The notes under the pieces: model-generated
The model's input: the letters and a program-made list of their open reading frames with translations, nothing else
Told to the model about the DNA's origin: nothing
Databases searched by the model: none
Position numbers and translations under genes: made by a program
In this document: piece by piece, positions 17,705-27,464 of the stretch
Position numbering within the stretch: the first letter of the stretch is position 1
How the letters are laid out: each line of letters starts with the position of its first letter
Assembly (NCBI RefSeq): GCF_013761245.1
Contig: NZ_JACDUT010000005.1
Coordinates: forward strand, 186,001 to 250,000
Direction of reading: 5' to 3'
Source: Thermaerobacillus caldiproteolyticus
GTDB taxonomy: Bacteria; Bacillota; Bacilli; Bacillales; Anoxybacillaceae
DNA: 64,000 bases

Positions 17705-18437
17705 GCAACATCGTTTTTGGCAACGGGCGCTTCGCATGTTGTCAATGGGGGTGCCGAGAGAGCAATTGTCATCAGTGGGAGAAAATGACCATCGTGCGTT
17801 CCAGCAAGAAGTATGGGTTCGCACATTGCTTAAAGAATTACAAAAAAAGCGTATTGATATGAATACGCGCTTGGAAAACGCGACATTCATTGTCGTGGAT
17901 ACGGAAACAACAGGATTTTCTCCGCAACATGGTGATGAAATTTTTGCGATGGCTGCCGCGAAAACTATTAATGGGACTTTGAAAGATTTTTATTTTACAC
18001 TTATTCGTCCAGATAAAGAGATTCCAGACCACATCTCGCAATTAACGGGAGTCAAGGCAGAAGATGTGCAGGCTGCTCCTCGTTTAAAAGAAGAGATGAA
18101 CAACTTTTTATCATTTATTGGCGATGGGATTGTAATAGGTTACCATATTGGTCACGACTTATCATTTATTAATCATTTTCTTTGGACTGAGTACCGCACA
18201 AAATGGATAGCGCGCTTTTTAGATATGCAGCAAATTCTTGAAATGATTCATCGAAATGCCGTGTTTTCCACATTGGATGCGGCACTGAGTTACTATCACA
18301 TTCCGTGTGAGAAACGACATACAGCCGATGGGGACGTGCAGGCGATGGTGGAGCTATGGAAGCGGATATTAGAAGAATTAAAAAGCCAAGAAATAGAGAC
18401 ATTATATGATTTATATGCCGCGTTAAGCATTGCATAA
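17697..18437 (+). CDS. DnaQ-like DEDDh 3'-5' exonuclease
   Basis: The 246-aa protein has the DEDDh motifs in order: FIVVDTETTGF (Exo I, D and E), VIGYHIGHDLSFI (Exo II, D), and HTADGDVQAM (Exo III, H and D). About 60 residues come before the nuclease domain. The fold removes nucleotides from 3' ends of DNA or RNA, as in the epsilon proofreading subunit. The ATG at 17697 overlaps the upstream stop by 8 bases, so the gene is coupled to the nucleotidyltransferase gene. The same arrangement may recur in related genomes. Confidence 0.88.
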   Translation: MNEQHRFWQRALRMLSMGVPREQLSSVGENDHRAFQQEVWVRTLLKELQKKRIDMNTRLENATFIVVDTETTGFSPQHGDEIFAMAAAKTINGTLKDFYFTLIRPDKEIPDHISQLTGVKAEDVQAAPRLKEEMNNFLSFIGDGIVIGYHIGHDLSFINHFLWTEYRTKWIARFLDMQQILEMIHRNAVFSTLDAALSYYHIPCEKRHTADGDVQAMVELWKRILEELKSQEIETLYDLYAALSIA

Positions 18438-18469
18438 CAGGCTATCTCTTAGTTTGTGAGATAGCCTGT
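18437..18469. terminator. Hairpin between convergent genes
   Basis: acaggctatctc (18437-18448) pairs perfectly with gagatagcctgt (18458-18469). There is no clear T-run on either side, so termination strength is uncertain. Confidence 0.55.
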
Positions 18470-18474
18470 CATAA

Positions 18475-18969
18475 TTATAATGGCTTTGTTGGTGTTGGTT
18501 CGGCATAGCCTTCTTTATATTTCGCATCAATCATACTGCGAATCTCTTTGATCGATTTTCCTTGCTCGTATTCGGAAATCGCTTCAGCGGCAATTTCTAA
18601 ACAAACTCCGCATTTTGTAGCGTGGTCATCCCAAACGACAGCACCATCTTTTTTGTTTTCGTATACGAAACAATCATAGTTATTTTTATGGCCGGCTGCT
18701 TCCCCGCATCCGCAATAACATGGGATGCTTTCTAACAATTCCTTATGTTTTGCTGCCTGCTGATAAAGGACTGCCATATCTTCTTCATATTGGCTTAAAA
18801 AAGTAGGGAGATGGTCGATCGATTTTGTTGTTTCGCGTATATCTCCAGAGCTTGTTGTGTATTTCATCGAATGATGGTTTTGGTTTTCTGCTGCTTGATC
18901 ACCGGAACATGCGCTCATCACTAGACTCAGCGACAGTATGCAGGCTGCCATCATTGTTGCACGCTTCAT
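18475..18969 (-). CDS. PCYCGC-motif lipoprotein
   Basis: The 164-aa protein starts with a signal peptide ending VMSAC, a lipobox, so it should be attached to the outer face of the membrane. The defining PCYCGC motif (IPCYCGCGEAAGH) is followed by two further Cys (YDCFVYE and KCGVCLEI), giving a Cys-rich domain that probably binds metal or forms disulfides. Family members have no settled function. It is not in an operon with the neighbours. Confidence 0.85.
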   Translation of the reverse strand: MKRATMMAACILSLSLVMSACSGDQAAENQNHHSMKYTTSSGDIRETTKSIDHLPTFLSQYEEDMAVLYQQAAKHKELLESIPCYCGCGEAAGHKNNYDCFVYENKKDGAVVWDDHATKCGVCLEIAAEAISEYEQGKSIKEIRSMIDAKYKEGYAEPTPTKPL

Positions 18970-19060
18970 TCATCTCATCCTTTCAACCATAAGTGATGTT
19001 CAGGGTATGACGTTATTTTGAATCTAGCATATGAAAAAGAAAACAGCAACACTTTTGACA

Positions 19061-19094
19061 GAAAAAAGAGGCTGCCTCTTCATAGAGACAGCCT
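19061..19094 (-). terminator. Terminator of the siderophore-binding lipoprotein gene
   Basis: On the minus strand, aggctgtctc and gaggcagcct pair with one G-T, followed by ctttttt. Confidence 0.8.
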
Positions 19095-19100
19095 GCATTC

Positions 19101-20072
19101 TTATTGCTCTAAAAAGTATTTTTCGATATCATCTAACATTAAATTTGCTGCAAGCACGCCGCCAGCTGTATTCCAAATCGTATCGCTGACTTTATAGACT
19201 TTGCCTTGTTTTGACACATTTAAGTTTTTAAAGAGAGGGTCGTTAATCCATTCTTTTTCTAGTTTCGTTGCGGCACCATCGCCTTGCTCATATGTGAAGT
19301 AGAAAAGGATATCTCCATCCATTGCTGGAATGCGCTCTTTCGTTACGCCTGTTTCTGCAAAATCATTGGCGTTTTGTGATTCAGGACGAGCAAAGCCCAA
19401 TTGATCTAAAATCACGCCAGAGAAGGAGTCTTTATGATAAATGCGGACATCGCCTGACATAAAGCGGACGATGGATACTTTCATTTTTAATTTGTCGCCT
19501 AATTTCGCTTTTAAGTCTTCGATGCGCTGATTGTATTCAGCGATGACTTCTTTTCCTTTCTCTTCTTTATTCACCGCTTTTGCGTATAACGTAAAGTTTT
19601 CTTGCCAGTTTCCTCTTAATGTTTCTGAAAATACCGTTGGTGCAATTGCTTTGAGTTGCTCATAAATTTTTTCATGGCGCAATTTATTTCCGATAATTAA
19701 ATCTGGTTTTAATGCGGCGATCGCTTCTAAGTTTGGTTCACCTTCGGTTCCTACCACTTTGACCCCATCCATTTTGTCTTTAATATGGTCGTACCAAGGG
19801 TTTCCTGTCCATGATTTTACGGCACCGACCGGTTTTACTCCTAATGCTAGCAGTGCTTCTGTTCCTTCGTTAGTTAAAATGACGACACGTTTTGGAGTTC
19901 CTTTGATTTCTGTTGTCTCCATTGCATGCTTAACTGTGTAGCTTGTTGATTTTTCCGTTTTTTCGCCGGTTTGCTTTGGCTCTGCTTCTTCCTTCGAGCC
20001 GCAACCTGCGAGGACGAGAAGAAGAGCAATCACGATCGTCGCAAGAAGCGAACATCTTGATGGTTTGAACAT
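19101..20072 (-). CDS. Iron-siderophore ABC transporter substrate-binding lipoprotein
   Basis: The 323-aa protein has a signal peptide with lipobox LVLAGC, placing it on the outer membrane face as binding protein for the divergent FecCD-FecE importer. The fold is of the FecB/FhuD type: KGTPKRVVILTNEGTEALLALGVKPVG in the first lobe and NLEAIAALKPDLIIGNK after it, then a helical bridge and DILFYFTYEQGDG in the second lobe. It resembles the YfmC/YhfQ group, which binds ferric citrate or hydroxamate-type siderophores. The ligand is not predictable. Fur-type sites lie in the divergent promoter region. Confidence 0.88.
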   Translation of the reverse strand: MFKPSRCSLLATIVIALLLVLAGCGSKEEAEPKQTGEKTEKSTSYTVKHAMETTEIKGTPKRVVILTNEGTEALLALGVKPVGAVKSWTGNPWYDHIKDKMDGVKVVGTEGEPNLEAIAALKPDLIIGNKLRHEKIYEQLKAIAPTVFSETLRGNWQENFTLYAKAVNKEEKGKEVIAEYNQRIEDLKAKLGDKLKMKVSIVRFMSGDVRIYHKDSFSGVILDQLGFARPESQNANDFAETGVTKERIPAMDGDILFYFTYEQGDGAATKLEKEWINDPLFKNLNVSKQGKVYKVSDTIWNTAGGVLAANLMLDDIEKYFLEQ

Positions 20073-20093
20073 TATGTATTCCCCCTGTTTTTT

Positions 20094-20108
20094 TGATAAT
20101 GATTTTCA
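20094..20108. promoter_or_regulatory. Fur box (proximal to the binding-protein gene)
   Basis: tgataatgattttca matches the 7-1-7 Fur consensus TGATAATnATTATCA at 13 of 14 defined positions. It lies about 20 bases upstream of the minus-strand binding-protein start. Confidence 0.8.
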
Positions 20109-20133
20109 TTTACAAGAAACATGATAATGGTGA

Positions 20134-20148
20134 TGATAATCATTGTCA
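20134..20148. promoter_or_regulatory. Fur box (middle)
   Basis: tgataatcattgtca matches the 7-1-7 Fur consensus at 13 of 14 positions, within the divergent promoter region. Confidence 0.8.
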
Positions 20149-20207
20149 ATAATGAATTATGAATATAGTGAAAAAACAAGAAAAAAATGATCGAAACATA
20201 TTGACAC

Positions 20208-20222
20208 TGATATTCATTATCA
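20208..20222. promoter_or_regulatory. Fur box (proximal to the permease genes)
   Basis: tgatattcattatca matches the 7-1-7 consensus at 13 of 14 positions. It lies about 60 bases upstream of the first permease gene, suggesting that both sides of the locus are iron-repressed. Confidence 0.8.
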
Positions 20223-20279
20223 AATAGACTTATATCTAGATAGAATTACATATATTTCATATTAGGGGAGTAAGCGCGA

Positions 20280-21281
20280 ATGTTAGCAACCAATCAGGCA
20301 AAAATCGCAGGGCTTTTATTATTGGTCATTCTACTTGCGACAAGCATGTGGATGAGCATTATTTACGGATATACAGATACAAGTTGGAAAGTAGCAATCG
20401 AAGCCTTAATCAATAATAATGGTTCAAATCAGCATATCGTCATTGAAACGGTCCGCTTGCCGCGTGCACTCATTGGAGCAGCAGTTGGAGCAAGCCTGGC
20501 GATGGCAGGGGCGTTAATGCAAGCATTAACGAAAAACCCGCTCGCATCGCCGGGGATTTTTGGAATCAATGCAGGAGCAGGCTTTTTCATTGTATTGTTT
20601 GTAACTTTCTTTCAAGTTAGTTCTCTTCATATGTTTACATGGCTTGCTTTTGCCGGTGCTGCATTAGCTGCTATCATCGTGTTTGTCATTAGTTCAGTCG
20701 GCAAAGAAGGAATGACACCGCTGAAGCTAACACTAGCAGGCACGGCTGTGGCCGCGTTATTCGCTTCTTTAACGCAAGGATTATTGGTAGCTAATGAGAA
20801 GGCGTTAGAAGAAGTGCTGTTTTGGTTGGCTGGGTCTGTGTCGGGACGAAAGTTGGAAATGCTAGTCGCTGTTCTTCCTTATTTTCTTATCGCGTGGACC
20901 GGCTCGCTTTTGTTGGCGCGAAAGGTGAATATCCTTATGATGGGAGATGATGTTGCCAAGGGGTTAGGGCAGCGTACAAATGTTGTGAAGTTCGGAGTGG
21001 CGCTCCTTGTGATTTTATTAGCGGGCAGCTCAGTGGCCGTAGCCGGACCAATTGGTTTTATTGGGATTATTGTTCCGCATATCGCGCGCGCATTAGTCGG
21101 TGTCGATCATCGCTGGGTCTTACCATATTGTGCCTTCATCGGCGGTATTTTATTAATCGCTGCCGATATTGGAGCGCGGTACGTGCTTATGCCGCAAGAA
21201 GTGCCTGTTGGGATTATGACGGCGTTTATCGGTGTTCCATTCTTTATTTATATTGCCCGTAGGGGGATTTTGGCCAAATGA
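20280..21281 (+). CDS. Iron-siderophore ABC transporter permease (FecCD family), first subunit
   Basis: The 333-aa protein has about nine or ten membrane segments of the FecCD/BtuC family that forms a heterodimeric channel. Family marks are RLPRALIGAAVGASLAMAGALMQ, NPLASPGIFGINAGA and the cytoplasmic coupling region GPIGFIGIIVPHIARALVG. It overlaps the second permease gene by 4 bases. Pairing with that subunit, the ATPase and the divergent lipoprotein makes a complete importer. Confidence 0.93.
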   Translation: MLATNQAKIAGLLLLVILLATSMWMSIIYGYTDTSWKVAIEALINNNGSNQHIVIETVRLPRALIGAAVGASLAMAGALMQALTKNPLASPGIFGINAGAGFFIVLFVTFFQVSSLHMFTWLAFAGAALAAIIVFVISSVGKEGMTPLKLTLAGTAVAALFASLTQGLLVANEKALEEVLFWLAGSVSGRKLEMLVAVLPYFLIAWTGSLLLARKVNILMMGDDVAKGLGQRTNVVKFGVALLVILLAGSSVAVAGPIGFIGIIVPHIARALVGVDHRWVLPYCAFIGGILLIAADIGARYVLMPQEVPVGIMTAFIGVPFFIYIARRGILAK

Positions 21282-22327
21282 GAAAGTACATATCACTTCG
21301 AATTGGAAAACAGATTTCATTTTTAATAGACAAAAAGGCGATGATCATAAGCTTACTATTATTATTGATAAGTATTGTAGTATTTATTGTAAGCGTTGGA
21401 AGCGGAGAAATGTATATTTCGCCTCTCGATGTGGTAAAGACACTCGTCGGTAGCGGTTCAGCGATGAATGAGGTCGTCATTCACTCTTTTCGTTTGCCGC
21501 GCATCCTTGTTGCACTTTTGGTTGGCATGTTGTTAGCGGTAGCCGGCTCGATTTTGCAAGGAATGATCCGCAATCCGCTCGCTTCTCCGGATGTGCTCGG
21601 CATTACGGGTGGCGCAGCGGTAGCGGTTGTCGCGTTTTTTGCGATGTTTAGTGATAAAAACAATTCGTTAACGATCAGCATTCATTGGTTGCCGTTAGGA
21701 GCTTTTGTCGGTGCGACGGTTGCTGCGTTTCTTGTTTACTTATTGTCATGGAAAAATGGGATTACTCCGATGCGGCTGATTTTAGTGGGTATTGGTGTAT
21801 CAGCTTTCATGCAGGCGTGCACCACCTTACTGATGATTACGGGGCCGATTTATCGTGCCAGCCAAGCGAACGTTTGGATTACCGGCAGCGTCTATGGAGT
21901 TTCGTGGAAACATGTCTCGTTTCTTGTGCCTTGGGCCGTTGTTCTCTTGCTGATAAGTTTTATCTCGGCACGAAAGATGAATATTCAAGAATTAGGAGAC
22001 GAACTCGCGATGGGTGTGGGAGTCTCCTTACAAAAACAGCGCCTGTTCCTTCTTTTATTGAGCACGGCGCTAACGGGCGGAGCAGTTGCATTTGCGGGTG
22101 GAATCGGGTTTGTCGGGTTAATGGCACCACATATGGCGCGGAGGCTTGTCGGTTCTTCTTTCGGTGCTCTGCTCCCGGTTGCTGCCCTGTTAGGAGCGAT
22201 TTTAGTCATGCTTGCCGACTTAGCGGGACGCATGCTGTTTGCTCCTCTTGAGATTCCAGCAGGGGTGTTTACTGCGGCTATCGGTGCTCCGTACTTTATT
22301 TATTTGTTGTATAAAAGCCGACATTGA
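21278..22327 (+). CDS. Iron-siderophore ABC transporter permease (FecCD family), second subunit
   Basis: The 349-aa paralogue of the preceding gene shares the same marks (RLPRILVALLVGMLLAVAGS, NPLASPDVLGITGGA and GFVGLMAPHMARRLVG). It has an extra N-terminal stretch of about 20 residues before the first membrane segment. It is coupled to the first permease through ATGA and is followed after 18 bases by the ATPase gene. Confidence 0.93.
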   Translation: MRKYISLRIGKQISFLIDKKAMIISLLLLLISIVVFIVSVGSGEMYISPLDVVKTLVGSGSAMNEVVIHSFRLPRILVALLVGMLLAVAGSILQGMIRNPLASPDVLGITGGAAVAVVAFFAMFSDKNNSLTISIHWLPLGAFVGATVAAFLVYLLSWKNGITPMRLILVGIGVSAFMQACTTLLMITGPIYRASQANVWITGSVYGVSWKHVSFLVPWAVVLLLISFISARKMNIQELGDELAMGVGVSLQKQRLFLLLLSTALTGGAVAFAGGIGFVGLMAPHMARRLVGSSFGALLPVAALLGAILVMLADLAGRMLFAPLEIPAGVFTAAIGAPYFIYLLYKSRH

Positions 22328-22345
22328 TAGAGAGGTGGGGATAGG

Positions 22346-23158
22346 ATGAATGCATTACAAACGAAAGAGCTAACCTTATCTTACGGAAACACAATTATTA
22401 TTAATGAATTAAATTTAAGCATCCCAAAAGGAGAAATTACCGTTTTTATTGGCGGAAATGGTTGCGGGAAGTCGACGTTATTGCGTTCATTGGCCCGATT
22501 GCTTAAACCGACAAGCGGCACTGTATTGCTTGAAGGGGAAGCAATTGCAAAATTGCCGACAAAAGAGGTGGCAAAAAAATTGGCGATTTTGCCACAATCG
22601 CCGACCGCTCCGGAAGGGCTGACTGTTCTACAGCTTGTCAAACAAGGTCGCTACCCATATCAAACATGGTTGAAACAATGGACGGAGGAAGACGAGAAAG
22701 CGGTACAGCGCGCGCTTGAGGCGACAAGAATGATCGAATTGGCTGAGCGTCCTGTTGATTCGCTCTCCGGAGGACAGCGGCAGCGAGCATGGATTGCGAT
22801 GACGTTAGCACAAGATACGGACATTATTTTGCTAGATGAACCGACGACATATTTGGATATGACGCACCAAATCGAAATTCTCGACTTGTTATTTGAGCTT
22901 AACGAAAAAGAAAAGCGCACGATTATTATGGTTCTTCATGATCTAAACCTTGCGTGCCGCTATGCTCATCATATCGTCGCGATTCGCGATAAAAGTATAT
23001 ATGCCCAAGGAAAGCCAGAGGAAATCATTTCATGTCAGCTTGTGAAAGATGTGTTTCAAATGGATTGCCAAGTCACGTATGATCCATTATTTGGAACACC
23101 GCTTTGCATTCCATACGGCAAGGGAAGATGCATTTTACAAAAGGAAGGCGTTTCGTAA
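22346..23158 (+). CDS. Iron-siderophore ABC transporter ATPase (FecE type)
   Basis: The 270-aa nucleotide-binding subunit powers the importer. Walker A is [14 protein letters not shown], the Q-loop lies near LPQSPTAP, the signature reads [17 protein letters not shown], Walker B is [13 protein letters not shown], and the switch His is in VLHDLNLA. The ribosome site GAGAGGTGGGG precedes the ATG at 22346. Its stop codon TAA shares one base with the start of the next gene. Confidence 0.95.
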   Translation: MNALQTKELTLSYGNTIIINELNLSIPKGEITVFIGGNGCGKSTLLRSLARLLKPTSGTVLLEGEAIAKLPTKEVAKKLAILPQSPTAPEGLTVLQLVKQGRYPYQTWLKQWTEEDEKAVQRALEATRMIELAERPVDSLSGGQRQRAWIAMTLAQDTDIILLDEPTTYLDMTHQIEILDLLFELNEKEKRTIIMVLHDLNLACRYAHHIVAIRDKSIYAQGKPEEIISCQLVKDVFQMDCQVTYDPLFGTPLCIPYGKGRCILQKEGVS

Positions 23159-23883
23159 TGCTTCTCTCTCCCGATGAAATAAAAGCATTAGAAAAATTTC
23201 GCCTTTCAACAACCAGAACGGATTCGTTATTATCGATTCGGGTTGATCGATTGTTTCATGAACGAACGCTCCTTTCCTATTTGGAAGCTGTGCAGCAGAA
23301 AATCAGAGCGGCGAACAAGACAGTCGCTGCGTCCATTTTTATGAAGCGATATAGCTTTATTGCTGTCATGTCGCTTTATGCGATGTCCGTATGGAATAAG
23401 CGGCTTTCATTGTCATTCGATCGTATATGGATCGAAACGGACGATGAGGAGAAAGCATGGTTACCGACGTTTCGATTTGAAAAGTTAGAATACGAAGTGA
23501 CTGATGGCAATCGTAACGCGTGGCGGCAAGAGACGATTCGTCTGCTGTTTGCGGAACATATTTTTCCTGTTATTGAACAGTTACAGAAAATGACGAAAAT
23601 TTCTCCGTTAACACTATGGGAAAATACAGCGATTTACATCTTTTGGTTATATGAAACATTGCTCAAAGACGAGGCGTTAGAGGATATTAATGCTCGACTT
23701 CGTGACGATTTTCAGTTTGTTGTTCAACAGGCAGATGGAACATTATTCGGCTCCTATCCTAAAAACCCATTAGGGCGTTTTTGGAAAGAAACAAACGGCA
23801 TTCGCCAACGGACAACGTGTTGCCTTCACTATCAGACAGCAGCTCGTTCCCATTGTCGGACATGTCCAGTGCGGCGTCCATAG
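23158..23883 (+). CDS. FhuF-like ferric iron reductase family protein
   Basis: The 241-aa protein has the Cys pattern of FhuF-type [2Fe-2S] proteins at its very end: TTCCLHYQTAARSHCRTCP (C-C-x10-C-x2-C). FhuF releases iron from imported ferric siderophores by reduction. The upstream part with ERTLLSYLEAVQQK and SFIAVMSLYAMSVW is typical of the family. The ATG at 23158 overlaps the ATPase stop by one base and has AAGGAAGG upstream. A terminator follows, so this is the last gene of the import operon. Confidence 0.85.
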   Translation: MLLSPDEIKALEKFRLSTTRTDSLLSIRVDRLFHERTLLSYLEAVQQKIRAANKTVAASIFMKRYSFIAVMSLYAMSVWNKRLSLSFDRIWIETDDEEKAWLPTFRFEKLEYEVTDGNRNAWRQETIRLLFAEHIFPVIEQLQKMTKISPLTLWENTAIYIFWLYETLLKDEALEDINARLRDDFQFVVQQADGTLFGSYPKNPLGRFWKETNGIRQRTTCCLHYQTAARSHCRTCPVRRP

Positions 23884-23884
23884 A

Positions 23885-23923
23885 GACCATCTCCTTCTTG
23901 ATGGCAAGAGGGGATGGTTTTTT
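23885..23923 (+). terminator. Terminator of the siderophore import operon
   Basis: accatctcc (23886-23894) pairs with ggggatggt (23910-23918) with one mismatch, followed by a T-run. Confidence 0.8.
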
Positions 23924-24020
23924 ACAGATCTTCTACATTTCTCTGTTGATGTTTAGAGCACTAAAAAAGATTGAAATAAATTAGTCTTGCTCAACTACTG
24001 CCACCCGTTCATATAACAAG

Positions 24021-24551
24021 TTAAATCTGTACTTTATCTTCTTTTAATTCTTTGTATGTAAATTCAACTAGTTTGCTGTTTATAAGTATGCAGCTATGTT
24101 CATACTTCTTCGATTCAGTAAGAACTAAAGGTAAATATCTCGGTATCATTTCTCCTACGCCATCATTTTTTTCACCTAATATTCAGGGTGTATTTTTCCA
24201 ATCTAAAATACCTTCATCTGTTTTTTTAGGTGTGGGATATGAATAATCATCGGGTATATCGACAAGAAAGACATACATTCCGTCAGAATAGGCATTATCC
24301 ACTTTCCATGTAACAATGCCTTTGAATTCAATCTGAAAGCTGCTTATGTCAATATCTGTTTCTTCTTGCACTTCTCGAATCACACACTCTAATGGCGTTT
24401 CGTTATTTTTTACTTTTCCACCTACCCCATTCCATATCTCCTTAGCCGGTGCGAATTCACGATTTAACATAAGTAATTCATTACTCCTTCTAATGAAGCA
24501 CAAAGTTTGTTTATACACGAAATCCCCCTCTCTAATTTGCATCATCCTCAT
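24021..24551 (-). pseudogene. NUDIX hydrolase gene interrupted by one in-frame TGA
   Basis: The first 122 residues hold a full NUDIX box: GGKVKNNETPLECVIREVQEETDI (G-x5-E-x7-REVQEE), typical of 8-oxo-dGTP or related nucleotide diphosphatases. After KTDEGILDWKNTP there is a TGA at 24183-24185. The same frame continues without further stops for 53 codons (ILGEKNDGVGEMIPRYLPL and on to KLVEFTYKEL). That tail looks like the normal C-terminus of this family, where a Trp commonly follows. One G-to-A change (TGG to TGA) is the simplest explanation. The shortened protein keeps the catalytic box and might be partly active. Confidence 0.8.
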
Positions 24552-24682
24552 TTTACCATTAGTAAGAAGAAATGCTCATTTTTTTAGAATTGGCTTTCTT
24601 CAACTAAACCGCCTGTTAACTGAACAAGAAAATCAACAACATTTTGTAACAAAGCCTTTATAAATATCATAAAGCAAAATCG

Positions 24683-24711
24683 TTGACTTATATACCGTAC
24701 TGGGGTATTGT
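24683..24711 (+). promoter_or_regulatory. csoR promoter with a CsoR-type operator
   Basis: The -35 element TTGACT (24683-24688) and the -10 element TATTGT (24706-24711) are spaced 17 bases. Between and over the -10 lies an inverted repeat, ATACC at 24692-24696 and GGTAT at 24704-24708, resembling the B. subtilis copZA operator of CsoR. Binding would block the promoter until Cu(I) is present. Confidence 0.75.
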
Positions 24712-24732
24712 ATAGGTGAAGAGGTGAAAACA

Positions 24733-25053
24733 ATGTCTTATGATATGTGTCATCACGAACAAGAAAGGAAATTAGCCGAGCCGCGCGATGAAAAAGAGAA
24801 AGAATTATTAGTAAATCGTTTGAAGCGGATTGAAGGTCAAGTACGCGGCATTCAAAAGATGATTGAGAACGATCGGTATTGCGTTGATGTACTCATTCAA
24901 CTGTCTGCGGTGACAGCGGCATTGAAAAAAGTGGGGTTCCATTTGCTCGAACGTCATACGCAACATTGTGTACGGACAGCAATCGAAGCAGGAAGCGGAG
25001 ACGAGGCGATTGAAGAATTGATGAAAGTATTGGCGCAATTCTCCAAATCTTAA
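24733..25053 (+). CDS. csoR: Copper-sensing transcriptional repressor CsoR
   Basis: The 106-aa, all-helical protein is of the CsoR/RcnR family. The Cu(I) ligands are present: Cys in NDRYCVDVL, His in LLERHTQHC and the following Cys. DNA-contact residues are in [19 protein letters not shown]. The start at 24733 is chosen for the AGAGGTG ribosome site; the in-frame GTG at 24724 sits on it. copA begins 13 bases downstream. It should repress this operon and release it when Cu(I) binds. Confidence 0.93.
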   Translation: MSYDMCHHEQERKLAEPRDEKEKELLVNRLKRIEGQVRGIQKMIENDRYCVDVLIQLSAVTAALKKVGFHLLERHTQHCVRTAIEAGSGDEAIEELMKVLAQFSKS

Positions 25054-25066
25054 TGGAGGGAAAGTG

Positions 25067-27445
25067 ATGAAAAAACAAATACAAATTGGCATTACCGGAA
25101 TGACGTGTGCCGCTTGTTCAGCGCGAATCGAAAAAGTGTTGAATAAGATGGACGGAGTAAAGGCGAACGTCAACTTGGCGATGGAAACGGCAACGGTTGA
25201 ATACGATACGGATCGTATGAGCCCTAACGATATTGTTGAAAAAATTGAAAAGCTTGGCTACGGCGTTACGACGGAAGGTCTAGAACTCGATGTATACGGC
25301 ATGACATGTGCAGCGTGTGCGTCACGTATTGAAAAAGGACTAAATCGTCTCAACGGCGTAACAAAGGCGACCGTAAACCTCGCTTCAGAATCTGCCTTCG
25401 TTGAATACCAACCGGGGGTAGTTGAACGCGAAGAGATTTTACAAAAAATCAAACAGCTTGGCTATGAGGCGAAAGTGAAGGAAGGACGAGATCAGAAGCA
25501 GCAAGCGAAACAGAAAGAAATCAACAAGAAAAAACGACAATTATATGTTTCCGCTTTACTGTCTCTGCCGCTTCTTTATACGATGGTCGGGCATTTTGGT
25601 TTACCGGCGCCACATTTTTTAATGAATCCGTGGGTCCAGTTTGTATTAGCGACGCCGGTTCAATTTTACATCGGCTGGCCCTTTTATGTCGGGGCGTTTA
25701 AAGCATTAAGAAATAAAAGTGCCAATATGGATGTGCTCGTGGCACTTGGTACATCAGCTGCTTATGCATATAGTTTTGCTGAAAGCGTTCGGACGGTGAG
25801 CAACCCAGCTTATATGCCACATTTATATTATGAAACAAGTGCGATCCTCATTACGTTGATTTTGTTAGGGAAGTTGTTAGAAGCGTTAGCTAAAGGACGA
25901 ACGACAGAGGCCATTTCAAAATTAGTCGGCTTGCAAGCGAAAGAAGCGACGGTCATTCGGAACGGTGTGGAAACGAAGGTATCGATTGAACATGTCGTCG
26001 TCGGCGACGAAATCATCGTAAAACCTGGCGAAAAAATTCCTGTCGATGGGGAAGTCATTTCCGGACGTTCGTCCGTCGATGAGTCGATGATTACCGGTGA
26101 ATCGATTCCTGTGACGAAAGATCCCGGTGATCAAGTGATTGGTGCGACAATGAATCGAAACGGAACGATCACTATCAAAGCGACAAAGGTAGGAAAAGAT
26201 ACAGCGCTTGCGAACATTATCAAAATCGTCGAGGAAGCACAAGGTTCCAAAGCACCGATTCAACGAATGGCGGACCGCATTTCATCATATTTTGTTCCAA
26301 TTGTCGTGATGATGGCAGCTGTCACGTTTTTGGTGTGGTTTTTCTTCATTCGCCCTTATGATGTGCCGGGTGCGCTTGAAGCAGCAATTTCAGTGCTTGT
26401 CATCGCTTGTCCGTGCGCACTAGGTTTAGCGACGCCGACATCGATTATGGTTGGAACAGGAAAAGGGGCAGAACATGGCATTCTTTTTAAAGGAGGTGAG
26501 CATTTAGAAACCGCTCAGCGGATCGATGCAATCTTACTTGATAAAACGGGTACCATTACGAAAGGAAAACCTGTTGTCACGGATTTTGTGGCAAACGATC
26601 CAGAAACGCTGACCTACGTCTATGCGGCAGAAAAGCGGTCGGAACACCCGCTTGCAGAAGCGATTATCGCCTATGCGAGCGAACAACAAGTCCCGCTTTA
26701 TGAAGCCGAGCAATTTGAAGCTGTTCCGGGGCATGGAATTATCGCAAAAGTCAATGGGAAAACCGTACTTGTCGGAACGAGAAAATGGCTGGCAGACCAT
26801 AAAGTCGATTATACAGCATTTACAGAGCAATTAATAACATATGAATCTGAAGGAAAAACGGCGATGCTCATCTCGATTGACGGTGAGGCCGTCGGTGTCA
26901 TCGCCGTCGCAGATATCGTCAAAGACACAGCGAAACAAGCGATTGAGCAACTGCAACATCTCGGCATTGACGTCTATATGGTCACTGGCGACAATAAACG
27001 AACAGCGAAAGCAATCGCCTCTCAAGTCGGTATTGATCATGTGTTTGCAGAAGTGTTGCCGGAAGACAAAGCGAATTATGTCAAGCGGCTTCAACAACAA
27101 GGAAAAATCGTTGCCATGGTCGGTGATGGGATCAATGATGCGCCGGCGCTTGCAACGGCTGATATCGGCATTGCGATTGGCACCGGTACAGATGTAGCGA
27201 TTGAAACAGCGGGCATTACCATTGTCGGCGGCGATTTAACGTTAATTCCGAAAGCGATTGAATTAAGCCGCAGAACGATGAAAAACATTCGTCAAAATTT
27301 ATTTTGGGCGCTTGCGTACAACTCAGCGGGGATTCCGATTGCCGCTATGGGACTGTTGGCCCCGTGGATTGCCGGGGCGGCAATGGCGTTAAGTTCTGTG
27401 TCTGTTGTAACGAACTCACTCCGTTTAAAACGAATCAAACTATAG
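25067..27445 (+). CDS. copA: Copper-exporting P1B-type ATPase
   Basis: The 792-aa pump exports Cu(I). It has two N-terminal metal-binding domains with [10 protein letters not shown] (about residue 10) and [10 protein letters not shown] (about residue 79), eight membrane segments and the CPC motif in [13 protein letters not shown]. The phosphorylation motif is DKTGT, the hinge motif [10 protein letters not shown], and the last segments carry [10 protein letters not shown] and [12 protein letters not shown]. The start at 25067 is preferred to the GTG at 25064 because GGAGGG lies 6 bases upstream. It sits between csoR and copZ. Confidence 0.96.
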   Translation: MKKQIQIGITGMTCAACSARIEKVLNKMDGVKANVNLAMETATVEYDTDRMSPNDIVEKIEKLGYGVTTEGLELDVYGMTCAACASRIEKGLNRLNGVTKATVNLASESAFVEYQPGVVEREEILQKIKQLGYEAKVKEGRDQKQQAKQKEINKKKRQLYVSALLSLPLLYTMVGHFGLPAPHFLMNPWVQFVLATPVQFYIGWPFYVGAFKALRNKSANMDVLVALGTSAAYAYSFAESVRTVSNPAYMPHLYYETSAILITLILLGKLLEALAKGRTTEAISKLVGLQAKEATVIRNGVETKVSIEHVVVGDEIIVKPGEKIPVDGEVISGRSSVDESMITGESIPVTKDPGDQVIGATMNRNGTITIKATKVGKDTALANIIKIVEEAQGSKAPIQRMADRISSYFVPIVVMMAAVTFLVWFFFIRPYDVPGALEAAISVLVIACPCALGLATPTSIMVGTGKGAEHGILFKGGEHLETAQRIDAILLDKTGTITKGKPVVTDFVANDPETLTYVYAAEKRSEHPLAEAIIAYASEQQVPLYEAEQFEAVPGHGIIAKVNGKTVLVGTRKWLADHKVDYTAFTEQLITYESEGKTAMLISIDGEAVGVIAVADIVKDTAKQAIEQLQHLGIDVYMVTGDNKRTAKAIASQVGIDHVFAEVLPEDKANYVKRLQQQGKIVAMVGDGINDAPALATADIGIAIGTGTDVAIETAGITIVGGDLTLIPKAIELSRRTMKNIRQNLFWALAYNSAGIPIAAMGLLAPWIAGAAMALSSVSVVTNSLRLKRIKL

Positions 27446-27464
27446 AAAAGGGGAGATGATCACG

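Noticed and set aside
24183..24185. TGA in the NUDIX gene as a selenocysteine codon
   Set aside because: NUDIX enzymes have no selenocysteine at this place, and no insertion element was seen. A TGG-to-TGA change is simpler.
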